This document shows, piece after piece, positions 28,140-40,100 of a stretch of 64,000 nt of DNA. The translations under genes were made by a program, and so were the position numbers. Every line of letters starts with the position of its first letter. Within the stretch, counting starts at the first letter, position 1. The notes beneath the pieces are model-generated. The model searched no databases, was not told where the DNA came from, and saw nothing but the letters and a program-made list of their open reading frames with translations. Source of the stretch: Gymnothorax reevesii (lineage: Eukaryota; Chordata; Actinopteri; Anguilliformes; Muraenidae); assembly GCA_029721435.1 (NCBI GenBank), contig CM056587.1, positions 12,545,167-12,609,166 on the forward strand, written 5' to 3'.

Positions 28140-31100
28140 AGGTGAGAGTGTGTGTGTATGTGTGTGGGTTTGCATGTATGGGAGTGTGTGTGTGCGTGTG
28201 TTTGTGTATGTGTGTGTGTTTGCATGTGAGAGTGTGTGTGTATGTGTGTAATCTGGTCTCCCTCGTCCCTGCAGATGTTCTCCCCGACCCTCCTGATGGA
28301 GCTGCGGTTATTCAGGAAGTAACAGGGAAAACTGTCACCCTCAGCTGGAGGAAACCCCGCAGACTGGACCCGTCTTTAGGTACCGGTTCTGTCTGTGTTC
28401 TGCTCCAGCTCTGCTGTTTGTGTTCTGGTCTCATGCTGGACTCCTCTTCAGGTACCGGTTCTGTCTGTGTTCTGCTTCAGTTCCACTGTTTGTGTTCTGG
28501 TCTCAGGCTGGACCCCTCTTTAGTTACTGGTACTGTCTGTGTTCTGCTCCAATTCTGCTGTTTGTGTTCTGGTCTCAGGGTGGACCCCTCTTTAGGTTCC
28601 GGTTCTGTCTGCGTTCTCCTTCAGTTCTACTGTTTGTGTTCTGGTCTCTGGCTGGACCCCTCTTTAGGTACCGGTTCTGTCTGTGTTCTGCTTCAGTTCT
28701 GCTGTTTGTGTTCTGGTGTCAGGCTGGACCCCTCTTTGGGTACCAGTTCTGTTTGTGTTCTGGTCTCAGGCTGGACCCCTCTTTAGGTACCGGTACTGTC
28801 TGTGTTCTGCTCTAGTTCCACTGTTTGTGTTCTGGTCTTAGGCTGGACCCCTCTTTAGGTACCGGTTCTGTTTGTGTTCTGCTTCAGTTCTGCTGTTTGT
28901 GTTCTGATCTCAGGCTGGACCCCTCTTTAGTTACTGGTACTGTCTGTGTTCTGCTCCAATTCTGCTGTTTGTGTTCTGGTATCAGGCTGGACTCCTCTTT
29001 AGGTATCGGTTCTGTCTGCGTTCTGCTTCAGTTGGGCTGTCTGTGTTCTGCTCACAGCCTGGACCCCTCTTTAGGTACCGGTGCTGTCTGTGTTCTGCTC
29101 CAGTTCTGCTGTTTGCATTCTGGTCTCAGGCTGGACTCCTCTTTAGGTACCGGTTCTGTCTGTGTTCTGCTTCAGTTCTACTGTTTGTGTTCTGGTCTCA
29201 GGCTGGACCCCTCTTTGGGTACCAGTTCTGTTTGTGTTCTGCTTCAGTTCTGCTGTTTGTGTTCTGGTCTCAGGGTGGACCCCTCTTTAGGTACCGGTAC
29301 TGTCTGTGTTCTGCTCTAGTTCCACTGTTTGTGTTCTGGTCTTAGGCTGGACCCCTCTTTAGGTACCGGTTCTGTTTGTGTTCTGCTTCAGTTCTACTGT
29401 TTGTGTTCTGGTCTCAGGCTGGACCCCTCTTTAGTTACTGGTACTGTCTGTGTTCTGCTCCAATTCTGCTGTTTGTGTTCTGGTATCAGGCTGGACTCCT
29501 CTTTAGGTACCGGTTCTGTCTGTGTTCTGCTTCAGTTGGGCTGTCTGTGTTCTGCTCTCAGCCTGGACCCCTCTTTAGGTACCGGTGCTGTCTGTGTTCT
29601 GCTCCAGTTCTGCTGTTTGCATTCTGGTCTCAGGCTGGACTCCTCTTTAGGTACCGGTTCTGTCTGTGTTCTGCTTCAGTTCTACTGTTTGTGTTCTGGT
29701 CTCAGGCTGGACCCCTCTTTGGGTACCAGTTCTGTTTGTGTTCTGCTTCAGTTCTGCTGTTTGTGTTCTGGTCTCAGGGTGGACCCCTCTTTAGGTACCG
29801 GTTCTGTCTGTGTTCTACTTCAATTGGGCTGTTTGTGTTCTGGTCTCAGGCTGGACCCCTCTTTAGGTACCGGTACTGTCTGTGTTCTGATCCAGTTCTG
29901 CTGTTTGTGTTCTGGTCTCAGGCTGGACCCCATAGGTATAGGTACTGTCTTGGCTTCTCAAGTTTCCTGCACATCCATTCGACTTAATGTATGTTATGGC
30001 CCAGAAGAGTGTAAGCAGTCATTGAAAGGGCTCTGAGTTAGATTTGACTCAGATGACCCCTGAGGACATTGCCTGCATTCGGACATCTGCCTCGCCCGAG
30101 AATGAGCATAATTTTTCATTAGTTTCGAGATTCCTTCCCTTTCTCCTGATGCACTAGATTTTTGGGATACTTCTGTTTTCTTATTTATGTGTGAATTGTG
30201 TTTCTATACCTGTGTTTTGTGCGTTGACTGGGCAATTGGTTGGGTTGGTACTTCAGGCTGGTCAGGTGGGTCACTGTCACCGTACTGTACATACATAAGA
30301 GCCAGAGTATTGAGGTATTTTGTTTTTGTGTGACTGCAGATCCCAGCTCTCTGATGTACGCCATACAGCAGCAAGCAATTGGGTCAGTCCAGTGGACCAT
30401 CATCGTGTCTGGACTGCGGCAGACCTCCTACACCCTCACTTCTCTGTGCAAAGGAGTCTACTACTCATTCAGAGTCCTGTCAACCATCAACAAGACCTAC
30501 AGCAAGCCTTCCCCCCCCACCGAACCTGTGCAGCTACTGGACCGGGGTGAGCAGGCACTTCAGTTTCACTATAGAATACTCTGTTTTGATTTAGACATAT
30601 AAATTAATGTATTTGTCAAATTATATTTATGTTAGTTAATCCCAGAGCTAGTTCGTTCCATAAATGTATTAGTGTATTATTGATTGTACATGTAGCTTGG
30701 ATAACGTAATGAAATAAAACAGTTTTGTAACTCAACAGGTCGCAAAAAATGCTCTTTGCTTGCATTCACAATAATTAACTCCTATTTGTTACCACAGTAA
30801 AAACAGTGCAGAATTTTTTATACTCTTCATTTTGAAGAAATAAATGTAAGTTTACACGTTAATTTTCTCGTGTGTCACTAATGCATAGCTTATCTGTGCA
30901 CTAAATAGAGTTATAGCATGCATAATAATGTATATTGCATATTTATTGTTTTTCCGTTGGGGGTATTTTGTTTGCCATGGAACAGAACTGTCTGGGTAAT
31001 CACTGTGCTGGTCATCATTCTGGTTCTGGTCCTGGTTCTGTTCTCCCTCAGGTCCGTACCTTCAAGAGGCCCCAGTCATCATTGATAAACCAGATGTGGT

Positions 31101-34100
31101 GTATATCGTGGGGAACCAGTCTCTCAGCATTACTGTGACACTCAACCACGTCCAGGCAGCAGTGACTTGGAAAAAGTGAGTCATCCATCCTCATTAAATG
31201 ATGACTTGATGCGTTTTTAATTTGTCATTCATCGGCCGATTCACTCACCTGGTGTTCTGAGAATTTATCAGTCCCTAATGGGAGACTATTAAGAGCAGCA
31301 GTTCTCCGGATTTGAACAAGTCGACCATTAAAACATGTCTTTCCTCATTAAATAATTTTCGTTTTACTGGCTTGACAGTTAACTATTAATGACAAGAAGC
31401 TAATAGCGGAGTCTGAAAAGGCATTTGCACACTCTACTCATTAAAAGCGTTGCGCTGAGAAATGACATCAGCGATGAGGAGGAGGGGATTAACGGTGGTC
31501 TTGGTCCCGCCCCCTCAGGCAGGACGTGGTGCTGGAACACACAGCTGGCATGTTTGAGATGGGCATGCCCGATGACGACCAGCACACACTGAAGCTGGTG
31601 AAGGTGAGGAGCTCTGATGTGGGCCAGATCATATGCATGGCCAGCAACCAGTTCGGCAGCGACTCCTGCATACTCACTCTGGAGAGGGCAGGTACAAACG
31701 GCATCACTCAATACTTTTATCGCATCAAAATTATCTGTCTGTCTCTGACACTCTTTTCTTCTCATTGCGTAAATAATACTGTATCTCGTTCTCTCTCTTT
31801 TTCCTTGATTTCCCTGTATCTCTCTTTTTCTCCCTCTCTCTGATTAACTCCTTCCCTACTAAAGACGTATATATTCATCCTTGCTACAGCCATGCTGCAA
31901 CCCTGGATGTTTATATACATCCTTAATGTCACCATTTGATCCAGAGTCTGGTTGTACAAATACAGTCATGCCACTTATGCTGGTGGCTGAGAAGGGTCTT
32001 GCACTGACTGGTAAAGACCTCTGACAGCCAGCATTTGCTCATTTCCCAAAATTACCCTACCTGTTTATGATCTGATTGTGGAAATAGCGTGTCACCCTTG
32101 TGTATGTACATCAGAGGAGCATACATAAAATGTTTGCGGATGTAGACTCGGAATACAACGAAAATAGTGAAGACTGAATCCTATGTGCCAAGCGATTTTG
32201 GAGGAGAGTTGGAAGATTGAAATACGACCACATGAAATCAGCTGTGACTTGTTGTTGTCCTGGTCTTCCGAACTACCTCTGTATTTTTTTTTTCCGATCT
32301 CGCTTCTAAACTGCTTGACACATAAAATTTTGTGTGTCACATTTTCTGTTGGGAAGGGGTTAGTCGTATTTTGGATGTTTTCTGACCGGTACCGCTACCT
32401 CTCTGTCCCTGGTTCCCCCCACCCCAGTCCCTCCCACGTTTGAGTCTATCATGGAAGACCTGGATGTCCAGATTGGAGAGACTCCTCGCTTTGCAGTGGT
32501 CGTTGAGGGAAAACCTGTCCCAGACATCATGTGGTACAAGGTAGAGATCATTAGTTACGCGCATCGTATGTTACACGGCAGCGTTCTGTTTGTAAACAGA
32601 GGCCCCAGCCCTCTTCCCATATCTCTCCCACTATTCACATCCACAGTTTCATTCTCATTTTATATTGCTTAATTCCGGTTCTTTTAGAGTGTATTGTCAC
32701 GATGCATTGACTTATTTTGTCTCGATCTGTCATACATCAATTCAAACCCGTGCCATGTCTGGATTTATTTGGCTGTATTTCTTAACGCCATCTGTCTCTG
32801 TTTATGGAGCTAGATTAGAACATCAGTTAGCTGGGCACTGTGTTGAAAATGTTATGCTTTGCTAAAATTCCTTCAATGAGCGCTAGTGCTTTTCCTTTGC
32901 CCTTTGGAAATGTGATCTAATTTACCTAATTCATGATAAAATCTCCATTTCTGCTTCTGTCTGAATTAATCTTAAGAAGTATATTGGTCTGATAAGAAAT
33001 GTTTTCTGTTCTTTTCATTGTAATATTCAGGTTATAATGCAATTTTCCATTTTAATTACCCCATTTCCAAAAAAATGCTTGTAAAAAGTAAACAGTGATT
33101 TGTAAATCATCTCTGACCAGTATTAAATTGAAAACAGTAAAGATAACATATTTCATGTTGTACCCTCCCAACTCAACATTATAGCTTTAATTTGGAAATG
33201 CATACGAGAATTTCAAAACAAGACAATGGCAAGCCACAGTCTGCACGTTACAGTGGAGTGGCTTCCTAATGGGAGAGTGGAACTGCTAGATGGGCCTCTC
33301 TGCAGTCCAGTCCTGTCTCCGTTGTTAATTGTTAATTGTTTCCAAAAGCATAAAATACCTCACTGAAGACCCTGGAGGTCTTAGCAGTTGAAGGCATAAT
33401 GGGAAGTAATCCTTCAAAAGTTGAACAATTGGTGTCTTCAGTTCCCCAAAACATTATTCCGAGGGGTCTTAAAAGGAAAGGTGACTTAACACCGAGATGA
33501 AGTTACCACACCTCTGCCCCATCTGCAGAACTTGTGGCTGGCATTAAATTAGAAACTAGAAAAGCACCCAGAGAGCGCAGAACCTCCGCCAGGGGGCAGC
33601 AAAGCCAAAAGCACGGCGATTGGAACTCCGGCCCATTGGAAAGACTTGAAATCTTGAACTTTGGTGTATATCTCAGCAGTACTTTGGCCTAGATATGCCA
33701 AAATTGAATCACCTCTTCCTCGGCTTAATACCCACCTACCCTGAAAATTTCGTCAAAATTTGGCCATAGGTTTTTGAGTTATGTTGTACACAAACAAACC
33801 AACAAACAAACGGCACCGAAAACATATACCTCCTCGCCGGAGGTTAATGAATGCTCATTGCCAAAAACACAATAAATTATTGAGGGTAAAAATGTAATAA
33901 TTTGGCTTTTCAATTTAATGCAGGTCAAGAATGATTTACAAATAACCGTTTTCTCTTTATTTGCATTTTCCACATTGTCCCACTCTTTCTGGGTTGTAAC
34001 TAGATTTGAGGTAAATTGAGTGGGTAGATAGATAGATTATATTCATTCATTCATTTCTTCTTTCATTTATTGCTTCTAGAATGACACACTGCTATCAGAC

Positions 34101-37100
34101 AGCAGCCACTTCTCCTTTGTATATGACGACAACGAGTGCTCTCTGGTCGTGCTCAACGTTCAAGAGGAGGACTCCGGTGTGTACACCTGCACAGCTAAAA
34201 ACCTGGCTGGTGTGGTTTCCTGTAAGGCAGAGCTCACTGTACGCATAGGTAAGCGTCTGTGATCCAGAACAAGCTGTGTCATCAGACATGTTGGACAAGA
34301 TGCTCTGCGTGGCTGTAACCAAATGGACACTATTCGGGTCGCCTGCTGAGTTTAGTCTGATCTAGGCATATATACCGCGCCACGACACCAATTACAAGTC
34401 AAGCATAAATGATGTTTGTTTTTTTGCTGGTGCACGGAATGTTCATTTGGAACAAAAACAGCTTTTGGCGAGAGTCTGCATTTTGGAGTAAATTTTACAT
34501 CCTGAGTTGTGCTTGTCGAGCAAAAATTCTATTTAAGTTGGCTTGTCCGTGTTTTCATGTTAGTGCTAAGGGGAAAGCAGAAGCGTCATTGCTGGTATAT
34601 TTGGACTGCATACCTAAAGCGAGTTCACTTGATTTCTAGGTAAAATGGAGAGTAACTAAGGTCCACAGTGAATGTTTACTTAAAAATGAGAACACTGCAT
34701 GTCTGCCTTTCGTCTTCTTATTAGCAATAAAAAATATGATGACGATGATGATGATGATGATTATTATTATTATTATTATTGTTATTGTAGTTATTATTGC
34801 TATCAAAATAATAATACATATTGACCACACAGTTAATATGTGGTTATCCTTCGGCTTTTCGCTTATCATTATTGCCTTTCTCTGCAGATGGCTAAATACT
34901 GTGAATATTTGACCTTGGATGTTTCACAAGGAGGGAATATTTAAAGCATACCAATTGCAATGCAAATCAGTTCCGGCCCATAATTCATCATGCAGTAAAG
35001 TACTGTCTTGCAACACTTTAGACTAATAACGTGATCAATTTTGATGTTTCTGCAGGCCTTTATAAGTGTGGAAGTGAAAGTAATCATTTTTATATCACCG
35101 TATGGGTGAATGCTATTAGAGTAATAACTGGAGCGTCGAGCAGGTGTCCATCTTTATTGCCAAGTTAAAGTGCAGCACCGATTGCAGTCAATTCCATAAT
35201 GCGCTAGTAAGAGTAAGAGTCAGCGAGGAGGGCGCCCTGGTGGCTCATCGGTCTAAGCGCACGTACCATAAAGGCTGTGTCCTTCCCGCAGCAGCCTGGG
35301 TTCGATTGCGGCTCAGGTCATTTGCTGCATGTCTTTCCCCATTCTTCTCCCCAACTCTCCTGTCTCACTACACCGTGTAACTGTCAAATAAAGGAAAAAA
35401 TCTTAACAAAAAAAAGGAGTCAGTGAGGCGAAAGGTTAAAGCCAAAAACTTCTGATCCTACAGCAGCTCCTGACTCGGATGAAGCCATGGAGGATGAGGA
35501 GAGTGTGCTGAGGAAGATGCGCCGACTAACGGACTACTATGACATACACAAGGAGATCGGAAGGTGAGCTGCTTGTGAGCCTTTTTATCTGAGGGCTCAT
35601 ATTGGAACATTTATATTAAATGGACTCCTTTTCCCATCATGCATCATTTCCTTCTGTGTGTAGGTCAGACTGTCACATCCAGGTACTTGACAAAGCGTCA
35701 AGGCCACGCCAGGTTTTGGGGGGATAGAAAACCTCAGATCCCATAATTGAAGCACTGATAACTAAAACCCCCCAAGTCAAGTCAAGTCAAGTCAAGTGTG
35801 ACTTATGGGGTTTTAGTAATAGGTGCTTCAATTGTTAATGTAATTTGATGTGTGTTTAGCTGTGAAATTAAGAGATTTGTTTAGCTTGATTTCCAGTTTA
35901 CATTGATGTCATGATTTAGAGATATGCCAAGCAATTGTTTTGCTACCATGCCCAAACCCGAGCTGTCGTGACACCCTAATAAATTAAGATTGATTGGTCA
36001 ACCCTCTTGCCCCTCCAGCATTTGTCCATCCCAGTGGATCAATGACCCAACGCAGTAACCGGACACATTGGTTATCCGAACATTTACACATATTTGTTTG
36101 AGTAACTTAACATAACAGGTGGCATTAGGCTAACAGTGGCATTACCTGTTATGAAGTGTTTCCTACACTCATAAACATGGGAAGACACTGGGTCCGATAG
36201 CTTCCCCTCCTTATCTTCTCTTCGGAGCGCTTGAAGCCATAAATCTCTCCTTTTTGGATCCTTTTCTTTACCAGGTAGGATGGGTAACCTGAGATTTGGA
36301 CTGGTCTTTTTAATTGATGTGCAACCCAGTACACAACAGCATTTTGGCATTTTTCTGCCGATTTCCGTGCGTTAGTGATCCTTTAAACATCTTTGTGTGA
36401 TTGTTTTCTTCCCAAAAAAGGGCGCGGCCCTGGCGCTTAACGCTTGATGACGTGGTGCCGGGGGTGTCTAGTGTTAGGGGAATTGGCCTCATTAGATGCA
36501 CCACTTGCTGTGAAAATTGAAAAGAAGCTCAGGAGAATAGATTTGACCCATGATGTAAATTGGATTTGCTGAGTGGAAGCAGTCGTGTGTGTGCAAAGTC
36601 ATGTAGATCCATTGGGAATTTTCTCTCTGTGAGAATAGCTTACAGGTCTGCAGAAACCTCCACTTGCTTCAAGCCCCGAATAGCAAACTGGATTCTCATT
36701 CGGAGCTCGGGCTTTACTTCATCATTAATTTAATCTTTAAAATGAATCTTTTATTTTGGTTGGAAGATTAGATAATCACAAATCTGGGTTCTTGAAATAC
36801 TCACCTATAAATCGACTATAAAGCTATTACATGTCTCAGTGTGCAAATATTTAAAAATCTGAATAATGTAAAAACACTAGGGACACTATTTTGACGACCT
36901 AGCAGTAATTGAAACTCGGCATGTTTAACTCCGTTACAGTAGTTTCATGACAGGAGGCGATGGAGCAACTGGGCTGGACTAAGAGAAATTATTGTAGCCC
37001 CCGGACGAAGTCGGGCAGCTACTATGGATTCGCATGCCATCTCCACCGCCGCCGCATCCCAGCCCGTTGGCACTTTTTTTGTGGAAGGTCTACAGGCTGT

Positions 37101-40100
37101 AATCTTTGAACCATTTCTTTCATATTTGGTATGGACATGTTTTGTACTTCACTCATGACTCCTATTGATTTTGTTTGCCATGGCAACAATATTGGCCAAA
37201 TACTATGCAATGGCAAAACATAGTGATTTCATTGTGGACTCGCTTCAGGCTGTAATCTTTGACCGATTACTTTCATATTTAGTATGGACATCTGTTACAC
37301 ATCACTTTTGACACCTATCGATTTTGGTTTCCATAAATATGCAAATTAGTGACAAAACATAGAGATTTCCTTGTGGACGCAGTATAGGCTGTAATTTTTG
37401 ACCGATTAATTTCATATTTGGTATGGACGTGTGATGTACTTCTCTTATAACACCTATCAATTTAGTTGCCATGGCGGCAATATTGGCCGAATGATGCACA
37501 AAAAAGGGGAGAATGTGGCTTTTGGGGGCTATACCCATGGGGTGGTAGCCGACCGAACTGTTTAGTTTACCTTTGGGTGTGGTGGGGGTTTCGTTTCAAT
37601 AAGGCCTATCAGATTTGCCGCTTTCACTCCCTTTGAAGCTGGTGGGTTAAATTCTGAAGTGAACTGGTAATGTCATCAGTTAAGATGAAGCAACTCACTT
37701 GCATTACTGCCGTGTCCTTCGGTCCTCTGAAAACCGCATTCCAATTTAGTGATGCGTTCAGGCCTTTGGGGGGATGGTGTTACACAGCGCCATCTTTATT
37801 CATTGACCCACCTTGTTTGGTCCTGTCCATCCCTTTGAGAGGTAAACGCTTTTATTTCAGAGCAGGAAACCACCAATCTGGGCGAAGGCGATAGATATGC
37901 CATTTGTGAAGGACAAAGTTGACCATAACCTTACCACTGCATGCGTTTCTGTCTGCGAAGTCACAAAAATAGAGCCCAAAGTCTAAGTGACTCCAATTTC
38001 TTTTTCTGCTGGCCAGCCTAAATTTTACTCCAAGGGCACTCGGTGAGAACATGGGGAAATTGCTTTCAAACTTTAAAGGATGGTGTTTCAAAGCCACTTC
38101 TGCCTGACACATCATTAATAATCCTTATCTCTGATACAAATAAGTGGCAGCTAATTTATTACCTCTGATCTTATCGTCTCATCAGATGTTCTTCATGAGT
38201 GATACCCCCTTCACTGCTTTCTTGCCTATATATCTTGGCGAATTTTGTCACGCATTGTTATCCAAATTGTTTATAACTCTGTGACAATACAACGGTTGTG
38301 GTCCCTATCTCATATTTTTGATGGACAGCTCACAAACCCTGTATAACAAATGACTGATTGATTCCATTCATTTCCCTGCCCGAATTATACAGCTAATCTT
38401 TTTGCTGAAGCACAGAACTGCACTGATTTCTTGAAATGCTTCAGGGCTGATAAAAATTCAGTCTTCTGGGTCATTGAATATTCCAGTATACAATTAATCA
38501 TGTGCCCATAGTCTCCATCCCTAAGATATATTAACCCCTGCTCCCAGTCTCTACTACAAAAACAGATGAAGAGGAGATGATCATTTGTTCACTTGAACTG
38601 AGATGCAGTCACAGAGAAGCTGCCTATTTTCCTTGTTAGCACCCACTCACTGGAACTCAGCCTGTACTTGTCTGTGACATTCATTATCACTCTGATAATG
38701 AACGTGTACCCGTGTGTTGCTTTCATTATCATTCTGGGATTCAGTATGTCCTTGTCTGTGGCTTTCAGTCTCGCTCTGCTATTCCTTCTGGTTCTGTGTC
38801 TGGCATTTATTATCACTTTGATATTCAGTTTGTACCTGTGTGTGCCTGTCAATATCACTCTGGTATTCTGCTTATACCTGCGTGTTGCTTTTGTTATCAC
38901 TCTAGAATTCGGCTTGTGTCTGTGTGTGGTGCTCATTATCTCACTGATTCAGCCGATGCCCGTGTGTGGCTTTCATTATCACTCTGATATTGAACTTGTA
39001 CCTGTGTGTGGCATCCGTTGTCACTCTGATTCTGCCTGTACCTGCGTGTGGCATTTTAGCTGTGCTATTCAGCCTGTGTTGCTTTCATTATCACTCTGGG
39101 ATTCAACCAGAATAAACGTGATGGCACAGCACCTAAATAAAGTGTGACTGTCCAATGAATTATGGTGCGCATTGTAAATGTTAGATGTTGTTTTCTTCTC
39201 AGATGACTGCTAATTATGCTCAAGTTCAGTCAAAATTAGTATAAGCCAAAGGTGAACTGGAGTTTCCCCTCTTATCTGCACCTCTCAGCTGAATGAATCT
39301 GTTGTTTTCATTGGAGCCTACGCACGGCATTTGATGTGGAGGAGTATTAGGAATGGCCTTTGACATGAAATGCTGTGTTTTCCAGAGGTGCCTTCTCTTA
39401 TGTGAAACGAGTGTCGGAGAAAACATCAAAGGAGGAGTATGCTGCCAAATTCATCAGCGCACGTGCCAAGAAGAAGACTTCCGCCCTGAGAGAGATGCGC
39501 CTGCTGTCCCGTCTGGACCATGAGCGGATCCTTTATTTCCATGATGCCTTCGAGAAGAAGAATGCTGTGATCGTCATCACCGAGCTGTATCCTGCTTGAC
39601 TTTTGCCCTGCTGATTTTCAAGTCAGCGTGAATGAACACCGACAACAACAGCTGCAAAGACATAAAAATTGAAGCACTTATTACTAAAACCCCATAAGTC
39701 ACACTTGACTTGACTTGACTTGTGGGGTTTTAGTAATCAGTACTTCAATTGCTGTTTATACTCAAGAGGTATTTTAATCTTGTATTTAGACCTAAAATCT
39801 GTCAATTGCTTTTTGCTTTAAATTCAAAACAAAAAAAGGCCATCGAGGAGGTGAGGCATTTTTCTCAATTCAAGATTTGTCAACAGAGAATAACGCTTCT
39901 TTCAGATCAACCTCAATTCCAGAAGAATTGGGACAAAATGTAAAACCCAAGTAAAAACAGGAAGCACCTTGTACATTTTTTTCATCTGTATTCACTCAAA
40001 AAAAGAAAGACAAAATAATTTGTGTTTTAACACATAAACTGTTTAGTTACTTGAAAATAATCGCTATTTTGAAATGTGATCTCTGCAACGCCCCAGTGAA

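Larger units (their letters stand above)
26815..28274 (+). other. Intron 11 (1.5 kb)
   Basis: GT-AG, phase 1. Holds a 463-bp Tc1/mariner-type MITE (27040-27502) and a TG-rich tract (27520-28254) reaching to 20 bp before the acceptor. Confidence 0.8.
34249..35463 (+). other. Intron 17 (1.2 kb) with SINE near its 3' end
   Basis: GT-AG, phase 1. It holds an ATT microsatellite (34735-34790) and a tRNA-derived SINE (35229-35416). The acceptor TCCTACAGCAG is a NAGNAG site with a short pyrimidine tract. Confidence 0.8.
35564..39385 (+). other. Intron 18 (3.8 kb), inside the kinase 1 glycine loop
   Basis: GT-AG, phase 2. Holds hairpin copy 1 (35745-35833), a minus-strand THAP relic (36084-36350), a ~150-bp tandem repeat (36990-37545) and a ~45-bp minisatellite (38640-39110). 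Nothing recognised in 37550-38600. Confidence 0.8.

Noticed and set aside
27938..28225. Minus-strand His/Thr-repeat protein
   Set aside because: Translation of a (TG)n tract.
28825..30036. Long Cys/Leu-rich open frames (164-235 codons) with repeating [20 protein letters not shown]
   Set aside because: They come from the 72-bp minisatellite, whose length is a multiple of three; several frames are open at once. Not an independent gene.
35229..35310. Possible functional tRNA gene
   Set aside because: Only A- and B-box-like parts, no complete cloverleaf, and followed by a SINE body, tail and target duplication.
38668..39147. 159-codon frame resembling a multi-pass membrane protein
   Set aside because: Produced by a ~45-bp intronic minisatellite; another frame and the opposite strand are open too, with no start context or homology.
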